Shown here in pieces: positions 31,901 through 42,718 of a stretch of DNA of 64,000 nucleotides. The stretch comes from Symbiodinium natans (taxonomy: Eukaryota; Sar; Dinophyceae; Suessiales; Symbiodiniaceae). The DNA lies in contig CAJNDS010002146.1 of NCBI GenBank assembly GCA_905221605.1, forward strand, positions 374,001 through 438,000, read 5' to 3'. The translations under genes and the position numbers were made by a program. Numbering within the stretch: position 1 is the stretch's first letter; each line of letters begins with the position of its first letter. The notes below the pieces were generated by a model. That model worked only from the letters and a program-made list of their open reading frames with translations. It ran no database searches and was not told the DNA's origin.

Positions 31901-34660
31901 TGAGTATGACGAAGCCTTAAGCCTAAGCACCGTTTTGAAAGGGATGACTGCGAGAAGAAGGGCCTCCAATTAAGGGCTTCAGCCCAAGATTAAAGCTTGA
32001 GCGAAGAGTAAAAGTGGCGCAGGCGCCCGGAGCTGACGTCGGAGCGGTTTCGTGACATCGAGGGCCTTGGGCGCTGCTTCCGCAGTGCCCGAACTGCAAG
32101 GTTTCATGAGATTCCCAGAAGTTGCCAGATCCCGAGTTGTGGAGCCTGACGGGTGCAGCTACGCAGATGCCGAGGTGGTGACTTGGCCACAGCCAGAGGC
32201 CAGACCGTGTGTGCGGGGAGCTTCTTCGTGAGTTGCGGATGTTGTTTCTGGTTGCTATCGAGTCAACGCGCAGGGTCAGTCAGTGAGTCAGTGACCCAGT
32301 CGGACTTGTCAGTGGGTGGCTTTTGACCTTGGCTTGGTGAAGTTTTTTTTTTGCCTTACTCGCAGATGGCGGCTGGCAGCTGCTAGGCCGCCGTGACGGG
32401 ATGGTGCACCTCGACTCAGAAATGCTGAGAAGCACTGCTGTTGTCACTCCCCAAGTTGCTGGCGAAGCTGTCCAGATCTGTCCATCTGCTTTGTCAAAAA
32501 AGGAAGCTGCGCGGCCGCCGGGTGGAGTTGGGGGAAGTGGAGGAAGTCCTGCTTGCAGCAGCGAAGCTTGATCTGACAATTGCAAAAACTCGTGGAGACG
32601 AGAAGAGGATGAGGAGCTGTCAGCAGTGGCTTTCAGCAATGGTGTTTCGGTGTTGCAATGTGCTCGACAACGAGGCCTGACATCATCGCGGCGGCTGCTG
32701 CGGTTTTGGTTCCTCCAGGTCCTCGACTTGTTCTCTACTGTGTCCTGCGAGGCCGGTCGTTGACAGGGATGTGAAATCCCAGTGTTTCCTTGTCTTGTCC
32801 ATGTTTCCTCTCCAGTTCCTAGTCGGAGAGCGGAGGGTTTAGGTGTTGAGAGTGCCAGGGGGTGTTTACAGGTCTAGAAGAGCAGGCTTGGGGGGCTGGT
32901 GGGGGGGGCATGGGGCGTGACCGAGGAACCTAATTCCCAGCCCGCAAGAATTCGGTTCTACAGTCAAAGCCCTCCAACATGAACGGAAAGTCTGGGGGGC
33001 CGAGGCGAGTTTACACCTTGCACTTGTTGCTTTTGTCAGGAGACCAGGCAGCGGACTGCCAAGAAGTTTGCTGCACACTGCTACGGCGCTTGGGAGAAGA
33101 TCGGTTGCCTGCCCACATGGTCCCAAGCGTGGTCTTGGCTGTGGACTCGTTTCCCATGACCGCCACCGGGAAGGCCAGACAGCACACTGCTGCCGGAGCT
33201 AGCAGCTGCTGTACACGGCTTCCTCGCCAGGTCTCACGCAAGGAGTTGGCGCAGAGGCCGCTGCCCGACCTGGGATGCCAAGCAGGCCAAGCAGGCCGAG
33301 GAGGCCAGCTGCCAGGGCCCGCCGGCCGCGTGGCCGCCGCCTGGAGTGAGGCGAGGCACCCACGCCAGACTTCAGACAGCGTCTAAACCACAGTGTCTCA
33401 CCACTGGCTTCCTGTCTTAGAATTTGCCGTGGTCAGGTGCTGGGAGTTCCCGTCGGGAATGCCAGGGCCCACTTCCTCGCTTTGGGAGGGGACTCCCTGG
33501 CTGCACTGCGCGTTTGCCAGCGCCTGGCGGCAAGGACATGGCCTTGGCCTGTACGTTTTCGACTGCTCAGAGATGCTGCGGAGTGTCTGAGATCTGCATG
33601 AGCTGCCTGCCGAGCAGGAGCACGACGGAGCCAGGATCCTTCGGCGAGCATCTGCCAGAGCCACTGTTGCGTGGCTTCAGAATGCTTCAGACCTCACGGG
33701 GCTGTCAGAGAGGTTGGGTGCTCTTGCTTTGTAGATTTTTCGAGACTTTGTGCTGTGTCTGACAAAGGCTGCCGGCGAATCTCCTCAGCAGGCCGTACCT
33801 GACAGACTTTTTGCAGCATCTGCAGCGGTCGTCCGTTGGTGCCGAGTTCGAGGAGTCAGCGGAGTCCACAGCTGAGTCTACGGAGCGCAGGGAGTCTGGG
33901 GCGATCGAGCTGGATGCAGAGGCATCGCAGGATCTCGAGCAGACTGGCACCACAGGGCAGGCCTCCTACCACGAAATCCTCCAGCAAGCAGCTGGTGTCG
34001 GAGCACTTCATGCAGTTCACCATCTCCTCCAACGTCACGATGTGCATGGTGCGCATGAGTCAGCTGCATGTGCCCGCACACCATTGCATGCAGCGTGCAT
34101 GAACGGCCGCGCCGAAGTTGTCCGAGTACTGCTGGAAGCTAGAGCGTCTGCCACTTCATCCGACAGAAATGGGGTCCAGCCGCTTCATTTGGCTGCACAA
34201 GGTGGGTCAGAGCAAGTGCTGACCTTGTTGACGACGGCACGAGCCAAGATGGATGCGACAAGTGGCCAGAAGCAGACTGCCCTTCACTGGGCAGCTCGAT
34301 CCGGAGCACCTGGAGCTGTGTTGAGCTTTCTCCTGGCAGATCATGAAGCGAGCGCAGCGAGCGCCCCGAGAAAAGCTAGAGGCGCCAGAGCTGGGGCATG
34401 TGTGAGGGTCGATGCCATGAGCTCAGCCTGTTGTCATTCCTTCTTGCACGTTCAGCTGGGTTTGGATTGTCGAATGTCTTGAATGTGTGCAGAGCCGCTT
34501 GACATCGCTTGACAGTCAAGGCGAAGGATGAATGGGGCAGATCGGCCTTGCATTGGGCGGTTGTGAATGGCCACCGCACCGTCGTTCTGAAGCTTCTCGA
34601 AGCAGGCAGGGCTTTTCGTGTGCAAGGGGCAGAGTAGCCCAAGCGAAAGCCCAAGCATGG
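28970..34660 (+). CDS. NRPS-like adenylation-thiolation protein with C-terminal ankyrin repeats (multi-exon)
   Basis: The order of motifs is that of an AMP-forming adenylation domain: SYHEVWTAATEAASVLASLA at 29000-29059 (N-terminal region), LELAVLLAGLVLVPLD at 29534-29581 (A2), HIFFTSGSTGRPKGCM at 30184-30230 (A3, P-loop-like), joined by a GC-AG intron to VDSSSIVFVASAHTFDP at 30418, SLGDFFSAWLAGATVALAP from 30579, HVQTTPAHFATVE near 30769, NTYGVTECTVYQ at 31279-31314 (A5), GELWIAGPQVGLGYMRR at 31831-31881 (A6), WQLLGRRDGMVHL near 32372, LRGRRVELGEVEEV at 32507-32548 (A8) and FPMTATGKA at 33150-33176 (A10, catalytic Lys). A GC-AG intron (33351-33436) leads to a carrier domain, FLALGGDSLAALR, with the phosphopantetheine Ser codon at 33494-33496. 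After a linker (LSRPYLTDFLQHLQ, 33789-33831) come ankyrin repeats: TPLHAACMNGRAEVVRVLLE, PLHLAAQGGSEQVLTLL, ALHWAARSGAPGAVLSFLL and ALHWAVVNGHRTVVLKLLEA (34070-34605). No condensation, reductase or thioesterase domain was found. It resembles AASDH/ACSF4-type enzymes with ankyrins in place of the beta-propeller. Substrate unknown. Confidence 0.8.
30285..30417 (+). other. GC-AG intron in the adenylation domain
   Basis: ccaccag|gctggc at 30284/30285 and tgtgtag|gttgac at 30417/30418 give NSVHQ-VDSSSIVFVAS, continuous with the adenylation fold. The donor is GC; length 133 bp. Confidence 0.7.
33351..33436 (+). other. GC-AG intron at the start of the carrier domain
   Basis: ggagtgag|gcgagg at 33350/33351 and ggtcag|gtgctg at 33436/33437 give AAAWSE-VLGVPVGNARAHF, leading straight into the LGGDSL motif. 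Confidence 0.65.
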
Positions 34661-34669
34661 CACGACAAA

Positions 34670-35560
34670 CCCACCAGGTGCCGACCGGAATTTGCGAGAT
34701 GCCTCAGGCCGTGTGTGGTTTCTTTATGTCCGAACTGGTACGTACGGAGTTTGCAGGAATTCCGTTCCACTGCAGGCACCGTCGTGCTTGCATTGCTGAC
34801 AGCATACTCTTGTAAGGGGTCTTCAAGGCGATTCTTTCCCAAGATTTCTCAGCTGATGTCGAGCTTCATTCAGCACTTTGAAGCTGCCTAGTTTTGCGGT
34901 AGTTTTCGTGCCGGGGGATGTTTGTAGTTGAGCTTGAGAAATTGAGAAACAAGCATCAGCGTGTAACAGTAATACTAATTACAAATTACAATATCAGCAA
35001 AATACCAAATAAGAATAATCCAAAGCTGACACGAGCAACAAGTAAATAGGGAGGATCAAAGCTAGCAAGACCGAGTTTGTAGTGACCAGGTCAGTTCGCC
35101 AGCAATCTTGTGTCGCAAATCCGCAAATCGCGCAATGACATGTCAGGTGAGACGCCCTTGCTTATTGCGGAGCGAAGGGCACAGTGCCAGGCACAAGACC
35201 GACCAGGAGACATGGGAGCGTCGGTTCCGTGCCAGCAGCCCGTGAGAACTGCAGGATTAGAGTTCAACCGTTTTCGAGTTTGTCTGTCTACTTTCCGAGC
35301 GCAATGCGAGTTGCCGACGGGTTTAGCAAGTGAGCGTGTGCAGTGTCCAGCCGAGGTCTTCGGAGACATCGCCACGCTGCTGGGCGGCTCAGCAAGCACA
35401 GCGAAGGCGTAGTCGGCAATAAAGAGGTCTCCACGTAGACAGGAGCTCGTCCGAAGGCTTCAAGCGAAACGTCCGGCACCACGCTTGTGTCCGCAACCGT
35501 CGTCGTGTTTGTTTCTCAGGGCTCTGTAGATCAGTCCTTTGTGCGACACCTGAGTTTTAG
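34670..35560. other. Intergenic region before the methyltransferase gene
   Basis: Contains an AT-rich patch (about 34950-35050) that contrasts with the rest of the window, and no recognisable gene. Tail exons of the ankyrin protein could lie in the first 200 bases. Confidence 0.45.
35500..35519 (+). promoter_or_regulatory. Candidate trans-splice acceptor upstream of the plastid methyltransferase
   Basis: A T-rich tract ending in AG (gtgtttgtttctcag, AG at 35518-35519) lies 44 bases before the ATG with no in-frame ATG between them. In dinoflagellates the spliced leader is added at such a site. This is inferred from position and composition only. Confidence 0.35.
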
Positions 35561-35563
35561 ATT

Positions 35564-36319
35564 ATGTGGCCGTTGCTGGGCCCTCGTCCTGCCATGGCTT
35601 GTCGCTCTCGGAGAGCAGCTCTCCTTGCTGTGACTTTCTGCGTGTTATGGCTCGGCCTGCTTCCTCATGGATCCCAGAGCACGGCGTTCGCGTCGCCTGC
35701 CAAAGGGAAAAAGCAACAAGTCAGCATGTTCGACATGGCGACAACCGCGAGAAAGACAAAGTCCAAGACGTCTAAGCCGAAGTCCAAGGCAAAGGGCACA
35801 AAAGCCAGAGCGGAGAAGAAGGTAAAACCATTTCCAAGCAAGGCTGGTGATTCCTTCTTGCCAGCGCAGGGTGCCTGTGTAGCGGGAGCTTTTCTGCCAG
35901 TACAGTATCCGACAGAGCAGCTTGACATTGAAAAGATCTTGTTTTCGCCAGACTCCAGCTTCAAGATTGGCCTTGGCATCACCATCGTGGGATTTCTCAT
36001 CGGCTTGGTCTCCATCGTTACCGTAACGGCGGCGATGGAGGACAAGAACGGCCGACTGGCGACGTCAGGCCCATTCGCAGTCATAAGGTCTCCAACCTAT
36101 ACCGGCTTCATCATCATGTGCGCCGGCGCCTGCGTCATGGCGAACTTCAGTCCTGTCCGGGCCTTTTTCACTGTGGCTTTGGCCGTGGTCCTCGCGCTCA
36201 AGCTGGCCGAGGAGGAGGAGGCCTTGCTGGAGGCGCGGCCGGAGGAGTGGACGCGATACACGAAGTCGCTCGCTTCAAGTCCCATCCGTCCCATCCCCTT
36301 TTCAGTTTCTGTTTGGTAG
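35564..36319 (+). CDS. Plastid-targeted ICMT/NnrU-like membrane methyltransferase
   Basis: An uninterrupted frame of 251 codons. The C-terminal domain (about 140-251) matches the isoprenylcysteine/phospholipid methyltransferase fold: hydrophobic helix SFKIGLGITIVGFLIGLVSI, then GRLATSGPFAVIRSPTYTGF (the G.L...GPF...R.P.Y.G motif), a further helix pair, and KLAEEEEALLEARPEEWTRY with the conserved EE..L......Y region. Such enzymes use S-adenosylmethionine at a membrane. The N terminus is a bipartite presequence: a signal peptide (AALLAVTFCVLWLGLLPHGS) followed by TAFASPAKGKKQQ, an AF-type motif as at the start of secondary-plastid transit peptides, and a Lys/Ser/Thr-rich stretch to about residue 90. 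Plastid location is inferred from this. A second Met at residue 11 is an alternative start. The lack of introns is unusual here and could mean origin from a processed transcript. The substrate is not predictable. Confidence 0.85.
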   Translation: MWPLLGPRPAMACRSRRAALLAVTFCVLWLGLLPHGSQSTAFASPAKGKKQQVSMFDMATTARKTKSKTSKPKSKAKGTKARAEKKVKPFPSKAGDSFLPAQGACVAGAFLPVQYPTEQLDIEKILFSPDSSFKIGLGITIVGFLIGLVSIVTVTAAMEDKNGRLATSGPFAVIRSPTYTGFIIMCAGACVMANFSPVRAFFTVALAVVLALKLAEEEEALLEARPEEWTRYTKSLASSPIRPIPFSVSVW

Positions 36320-38190
36320 CTGAACCTCCAGGCTTTATACCGCTTGATTTCTGTGGCTCACGTTATGAAACCTCATAACAATGTTCCCAAAAAGTTCTTG
36401 GCGATCGTGAGCAAACACTTAGGAAAGTTCCGTTCAAGCTTGTGCCCTTCCTTTGGTGAGGGCCGCTGCGGACGCTCTATCCTTTCCGTCAGGGTACAAA
36501 TGTCTTGTTTGTCTCACAAGCGCTCGGCGCTCATTGCGAAAGCCAAAGGCCTCGATTTTCCTTGCGGCTGCTTTCCAGCCGCGGAGGATTCTCGCGGATT
36601 CATGAAGCCTCATGAAGCCTCATGAAGCCTCATGAAGCCTCAGGCCTAGCTTCCCTCAGCTTCTCGAGGTGGCCCTGCAAAGCGGTGCGGTTTCAAGCGA
36701 TGCCAAGCTCCAGACGTGGATCCGGCCAAGCATAGCGAGGAATATCGAGCGAAAGGTGGCTGCTGCCGTAAAGCTGGATGACATGTCAAAGCTGAGCCGG
36801 CCACAACACCAGGTCATGCCAGGTCTGCCTTCAAATGGCTCAAGCTTCAGCTGTGCACACTCAAGTAAGCAAGGGCTTGTCAGGCTTACTTGGCTAGTTG
36901 TGATGGCTGGAACGCAAACCCCCTGGCTAATTCGCCAAGTGCAGGATCCTAAACAAGGGCCGCGGAGGTCTCCGAGGATTCATTGAGAGCTTGTTTCCGT
37001 GTCATGATGGAGAGCCTTGTCGTCCAACCGCGAGCGGCGCGAGAAGGACGCTAAGCCCGAACATCCTGAGCGATTGTCACGTGCGTCGGTGTGAGAGGCT
37101 GCCGGAATGCGTCAGGCACCACAGCTCTTCACCATGCACCAGAAAGGGCCCACATAGCCACGGGCTTGCGGCCCGACTGGCACTCAGGCAGGTGGTTTAC
37201 ATCCGTTTTGGAAGCAGTCTCGTTCTGGAAGGGTGCGCGATAGAAGCTGAACACCGTAGAATCGGTTTAATCTGCAGAATCTTCCAGAAGCCACCGAAGG
37301 TGCCCGACACAATGGGGTGCGCGGCTCAGCAGCGATGGCGGTGGCTGTGCCGACGCTGGCTTTGAGGTGGCGGCTGTTTCAGAAAGATCTCACAAGGCAT
37401 CGCCCGCCCTGGCTCCAATGTACGTCCTGGTAGGACCGCGAGACGCCGGTCGGCCAGGCGAGGTTTCGTGTGAATCCAGAGATGATGCCGAATGCCGTCG
37501 CCAACAAGCCGCTCGAAGCCCCCTTTGCCTCGTTTTGAAGGGGCGCTGTGTCCAAGCCTGCCAAGCTGCGCCGGGCTGCTGCGGGTTTTGCTGTGGCCCC
37601 GCCCAGGACACCGGGGGATCGGACCAAGGGAGGGGGGGGTGCGCAGGCAGTAAGGGCAGAATCGTATTTTCGGGTGACTCGTGGTGCTGCACGAGCTACT
37701 CTTCCTGCTCACTGCTGGTACTTAGTACTACCGCGATTATCAGTATCGTTGTCGTCCTTGTTATTGTCATTGTCATCGTTATTGTTCTTATAGCTGTTAC
37801 TGCAATGGTTGTGCTTGTTCCTTTATTTTGCGGTCTTTTTTTGGGAGACCTTTGGGCCCTTGGGCAATGCGGGAAGAAGCAAACATCGCGCACATCGCCT
37901 GGTGAGGCAGCGAGCCGGGCGGGGGCCAAAGGATGGCTTCACCACGGAGGCCAAACTGAGGAGTGATCCTTTGAGTTGGGGTGCTCATGGTGCTCTATGG
38001 TGACTTCAAGTTCCTACTAATTCCTCCGATTTCCTTGTTGAATGCGGGGTGGGGGAGGACGTGGTTGAAGTACATGGGGTGCGGTGGCATTGACCTGGTA
38101 GAGCTTGGGCAGAAGTCCGGCCGCTGGCCCAGATCGAAGCGTCAGAATCTGGTCCTGCCTGGAGTTGGGGCAGGTGTGTTGCTAGTGCTT
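36320..38190. other. Intergenic region with short tandem and AT-rich repeats, no assignable gene
   Basis: Open frames at 36669-36986 and 36991-37365 have no recognised motif. A frame at 37367-37966 looks membrane-like only because 37733-37800 is a gtt/att-rich repeat. Confidence 0.45.
36601..36642 (+). repeat. 10-bp tandem repeat (catgaagcct, four copies)
   Basis: Four exact copies of a decamer, with a fifth partial copy just before them at 36591-36600. Confidence 0.95.
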
Positions 38191-38204
38191 ATGGGGGCTC
38201 AGGC

Positions 38205-41200
38205 GTGTGGCTTAAGCCCGAGCTGACCGATGAGGAAAAGGCAGACGTCAAGGAAGGCAAGATTGTTTTGGAGGCACGGTGTTGGTGATCTTGTTGGAGG
38301 AGTCTGTCGAGCTGCGCTCCTGAGCAACTCAAGCAGGTTCCGCGGCAGGCCTGGATTCTGGCAGACCCTGCTGCCTCCAGCGACAGCGACATTGAGGAAC
38401 TGCTTGCTGCAGAGCTCCTCAAAGAAAGGGCCAAAGGCAGGGGTTGCCTTGAAGTGGCTCCTTCAACAGAATTACTCATATTTATATTGAATTTTGTCAG
38501 CTTTGTTTGCGTTTCTGCTTTGCAGGGCCTGCTTCCTACTGCGAACCGTACGTAGACTTCTTGTGGCGCAGGGCCTCGGGCTCGGGTCACTGTTTGCCAT
38601 CTGTTGTCTCTTTCCTTCTCAGAAAGAAACTCAGTGAACTACGTGAACTGGATTCAGCGGCTCCTGCACTGCAGGATCTCTCGCACCATCCGATGTTTTG
38701 GACGCCAGATGAGCTCTCGTGGCTGTCTGCCTGCGATGGAGCGCAAGCGGCCGTCCTCGCTTTGCAGGACCCAATGTCAGAAAGGAGATTGTTTCGAGGC
38801 GTCGCCTTAAGTCGTGGGTGGGGTGGGGGGTGGGGTGCCTAAACGCGAGGAGCAGGCGGAACGGCGCGTGGAAAGGCTGCGGCGGCTTGGACTGTCGGTG
38901 CCGGAGGCACGAGGGGTTCGAAAAGCCAGAGCAGAAGAATCTGTAGCAAGCGTGCTTCATTTTTTTGGCGGTAGCAGTTGTGCTTCATACGCAAAGCTTG
39001 GTGCGTTGCCGCCGCCCTTGAGGAGGATTTGCGTTTCGCCCTCTGCCTCGTGGAGAGCAGGGCAATCCAGACCGAAGGAGTTTGCGGCGCCCTGGTGCCG
39101 CTACTGGACCACCTTCGCGCCTTTACTATCCTTTACTCATCAAAGCTGCTTCGCCTCTCTTTTCGAGTTTTCTGGTTGCAACACGACACGTGATCCACTC
39201 ACGGACTCAGGCAACGACTCCACTGCCAGCCCGGCTCTGATCGTTGGAGATGAAGGAGTCGAAGGCGGTCCAATGGTGGGTGTGGCGCCGCTCGAGAAAA
39301 ATATGTGTCATTTCCTTCTCTGAGGGTTGCTTCATGTTGCTTCATGTTGCCTCATGCCGGGGTTTTGGGTTAGATAGCTTGAGTTGCAAGATGTCGCAAG
39401 CTTGAGGCTTCGCGATCTGGAGCCTGGCGCCGAGTTGCGGAACTGTTTCGAGCCCGTGAGCAACCTGGAGCTCTTCACCCAGTACGGGGAGGCCCAGGAA
39501 TCTGAAGCCCAGAAGCTGCAGAGGTGACGGAACAGGATTTGCAGATGTGCAATGCGGGGCGTAGGTGCAGATCAGGGACAGCGCGGGAGAAGAGGCCGTG
39601 CCAGAAGCGAATGCGTTCAACTATGCCTGGCTCTTAGCATTCTCAGCTCACGGAAGGCTGAAGAGGATCTGAAGAGGCTACAGGCAGAAGGCCATGACAT
39701 TGCATATTCTTGTTTCTGCACATGTGCAGTGCATTGTGCAGTGCTTTGAGCTGAGGTCCAGCTCCCAGTCAAAGCTCTTCCGGAGCATTGGCGTGGAAGC
39801 TCAGAGTCGCTGAAGCAGGCTGGGCAGTAGGCGACTGCTTTACCCGCGATATCCCCACGACGCGGATGATTGCAGTGCCGGTTGTCGCGTTGTCCAGATG
39901 TCCAGGTGAAGCTGGACATCCTGCGAAGGCGTGCTGGCCTGGACCTGGGCGGCGGCCTGGACCTGGGCGGCGGCCTCGACGGGCTTCGCAGGGCGCTGGT
40001 ATCGGGGTAAGGTGGTGTCGGCATCATGTATCCAGGCCGCGAAGCTGGCGACGGCGCCGACGGCACCGAGCCAGTCATGCGTCTTCCCATGGATGCCATG
40101 GTGACTGGTCGACTGCTACCTGCGGCACGCTTCATTTGCATGCCGGTGCCATCGCAGGACATGGAGGACGGAGAGCTGCTGTTCATACAGGGCTTTGGGT
40201 TTAAGCAGTCATGCAAGAACAGGTGATGAAACTCAGCACTAGACAGGAGCTTTGCAATGAGCTCTTCACCAATCTGTTCTCAGATTGCAACTCTGTCGTA
40301 CAAGATGGCGCCCTTACAGCTGTGACAACGTCATGAGGTGATGTGGCGTCTGTTTTGTTTTGTGTTATGTGTTGCTGCGTTCTGTTCAAGGTGATCCCAG
40401 CCTCCTGCCCGGGAACAACGTTGACTGGGGCAGCCGCTCCGCCAGTTCGCGGGCGCCGCCGGCCAACACAGACGAGTTGGCGCTGGAAGTCAAGGCGTAC
40501 TCCTGGAAGCTTGCGTTATTTTTGTTTACAACCTTGTCTTGTTTTGAGGACTTGGAGGGGCCAATCCCTGATATCTTTTTGCCCTTCAACTTGTAGGTTG
40601 GTTGGGAAGGGGCTGTTGAAGCATGAACATGATGTATGTCTGCCTGTAGCTGCAGGCCCGAGCAGGGTGCCCCCTCAGCTACAGGTTTAGTTTCCTTTCC
40701 CGCCCACCCGCCCTGCTGCAACTACCGTTGTTGCTTCAGTTTTGGGTCTCTGCTTTCCATTTCTGGAAAGGGGAGGGGTGTTCATTAGTGAGTCTTCCAG
40801 AGGCCACTAATGTAACTGTGCTTTGTGCCCCATGAGTATCCACTCCGGGGTTGAAGCTTAGGTGACAATCCTTGCACCTCTGAACCCAGTGTCTTTGACC
40901 CTGGCCCATCTTTCACACCATCGGCATTGATCATCTCAACATGTTCAAGATTTAAGGTCACACCGCGGGCCCCCCCGGTTTCAGGGCGTGGTAGTGGGCT
41001 AAGGTAGGGTTGTTTGGGGGGGGGGGGGGGTGTTGTCGGGGAACCCCCCCTCCCAAGGGGATCTGCAGCTTATGCTGACAAAATGCTGGCTCGCGTCTCT
41101 GAGCTGCGGGGTCGTAGCTTTCGTCCGTCTGAGGACCAAGACAGATCCGCCAATCGTACGTAGGCGATGCGAGGGACTGAGGGATGCTCGAGCTTCAGGC

Positions 41201-41330
41201 CCGTGTCCTGGTGGCCGAGTGGTTTGAGAACAGCTTGCGCGGCTACAATAAGATGTCGGAGAGGATCGCTCAGGCGCAAGGGCCATGTTTTGTAAATTCC
41301 ACTGCCCTGACGATGCGCTAATCGTGCCGC
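38205..41330 (+). CDS. SET-domain lysine methyltransferase of Rubisco-LSMT/SETD type (multi-exon)
   Basis: These enzymes methylate lysines of proteins such as Rubisco, aldolases or actin. DIEELLAAELLKERAKG (38389-38436) joins through a GC-AG intron to PASYCEPYVDFLWRR (38526), the usual LL.E...G..S.W.PYL motif. LQDLSHHPMFWTPDELSWL (38672-38728) follows as in the P.FW...EL motif. Then come ALEEDLRFALCLVESRAIQT (39015-39074) and CGALVPLLDHL (39085-39117), the A...V.SRA and PL.D motifs, and LRDLEPGAELRNCFEPVSNL, ELFTQYGEAQESEAQKLQ (39403-39516), the di..GeEl...yG..sN.eLl..YG end of SET. Downstream exons fit the substrate-binding domain: TGRLLPAARFICMPV (40106-40150) and LELQARVLVAEWFENSLRGY (41187-41246). 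The NH of the usual DmlNH motif is not visible at the end of the exon near 39117 and may be split by an intron. The 5' part (KPELTDEEKADVKEGKIVLE, 38210-38270) is less certain, and a start codon was not found. Confidence 0.7.
38437..38525 (+). other. GC-AG intron in the SET gene
   Basis: gccaaag|gcaggg at 38436/38437 and tttgcag|ggcctg at 38525/38526 give ERAKG-PASYCEPY. The donor is GC; length 89 bp. Confidence 0.7.
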
Positions 41331-41567
41331 GGCCCTGAGCATCTGAGCAGATGCGCAGAGTCAGGAGCTGGAAGACACGCTGATTACTTCACCTTCGCTT
41401 GGATCTTCAAGTGGGCCTGCGGATGGCAGCTTGGCATGTTCTTGGCTTTAAGATTTTCACGGGGCATTTTAGAAGCACTGCTCACATTCGTCAGAAGGAT
41501 GGTAACTAAGAATGGCAATGAACATAGCATGCCTCTTCCTTTTAAGCTTTTGCACCATACATTTCTC

Positions 41568-42718
41568 AGGTGGTCAGCCGCGACTGGCAGAAGTTACCTA
41601 CGCCTACTACAAGGCACTGGCCGCAGAGTGACACGGAGTGACGTGAAGGGACTGCATCACACAGAAGTTTTATCACTATTGTCCAAGAGTCTAGTGCTGG
41701 TTGTGCAGTGCTGCCGACTTGCCACTTGCTGCCCTTTCCCCAGGCGAAGCGTAAGGATGGCAGCAAGGGGAAGAGCCGGGCTCCAAAGACGTGCCGAGTG
41801 CTTTCCTCTCGCCATGCACTCGGACGGACTCCTTTTACTCCTGTGACGGTACCATTAACCAAGCTGTTTGCCTGACCCCAAAGATGTTGCTCTTGCTTAT
41901 CCTGGCAGAACAGATATAGCGGCAGAACAGGATGAAGCAAACTGCACCTCAGCGCGATGGCAGCTGCCCCAAATCTGGATTCTAAAGACATCCATTCTAC
42001 AAGCCTGACCAACTATTACTGCTGCCAATCCCTGTACCAATGTCTTGCATGAGAGCCCGAGTAGTACGGGCGCATGCTGTGTTTCAGAATGTTGCGGGCA
42101 TCTTCTTTAGGTCCCGCCGAGAAGACGGTGACAGTTCAATTCTTGGAAAATGGTGTGAGGCACACCATCCCTGAGGTGCCTTCCAACTTGAGTTGCTTTG
42201 GACTCGTTCCTGTGCCGACGAGAATCCACGCGATTGTGTGTCTGGCGCACCAGGACTGGCTCGTCCGCGAGGCTGACAAAGGCGGGCGTGGCCGAGCACA
42301 CTAGAACTGTTGGAGCTGGGGCTTCCGGGCTTCCGGGCTTCCCACTTGATACGAACTGATGTCGCCAGGTTCAGCTGGAAACAATCAGGAGGCTCGGCCG
42401 CTGGTTGTTTTTGCAGGGATGCTTGCAATTTGTTCAGAGATGTGTTGGACCGATCAGGGCCAGCAAGCTGCTCATCGAGCGCGGGGTCTCCTGGCAATGG
42501 CTCTACTCGGCAGCCAGTCCTCTATCATCCAGGCTTGTCGGAAGCAATGGGATCAATGCTTGGGATCAGCAGCTAGGGCGGTGTGATGTGCTCTTTCCTG
42601 TGCCAGGCTTGCTACGAGATGCTACTGACCGTGTTGCAGATTGGCCAGGGAATTCTCGACTGCAAAGAGCAGAACGAGCGGAAATCCATGGTGCAGCAGC
42701 CACTTGGCAGCCCATTTT
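41568..42718 (+). CDS. Unrecognised multi-exon gene
   Basis: Short coding-like exons follow good acceptors: RLAEVTYAYYKALAAE after ttctcag at 41568 (41579-41629), QAKRKDGSKGKSRAPKTCR at 41741-41798, PAEKTVTVQFLENGVRHTIP at 42115-42174, RARGLLAMALLGSQSSIIQA within 42387-42586, and ACYEMLLTVLQIGQGILDCK with a stop at 42718. Composition is normal and the later parts look helical. No family is recognised. The pieces could belong to one protein or be 3' exons of the SET gene; gene ends are not known. Confidence 0.35.

Noticed and set aside
37367-37966. 199-codon frame with an apparent membrane helix
   Set aside because: The hydrophobic run of Ile and Val comes from a gtt/att-rich repeat at 37733-37800, and the rest has no family signal.
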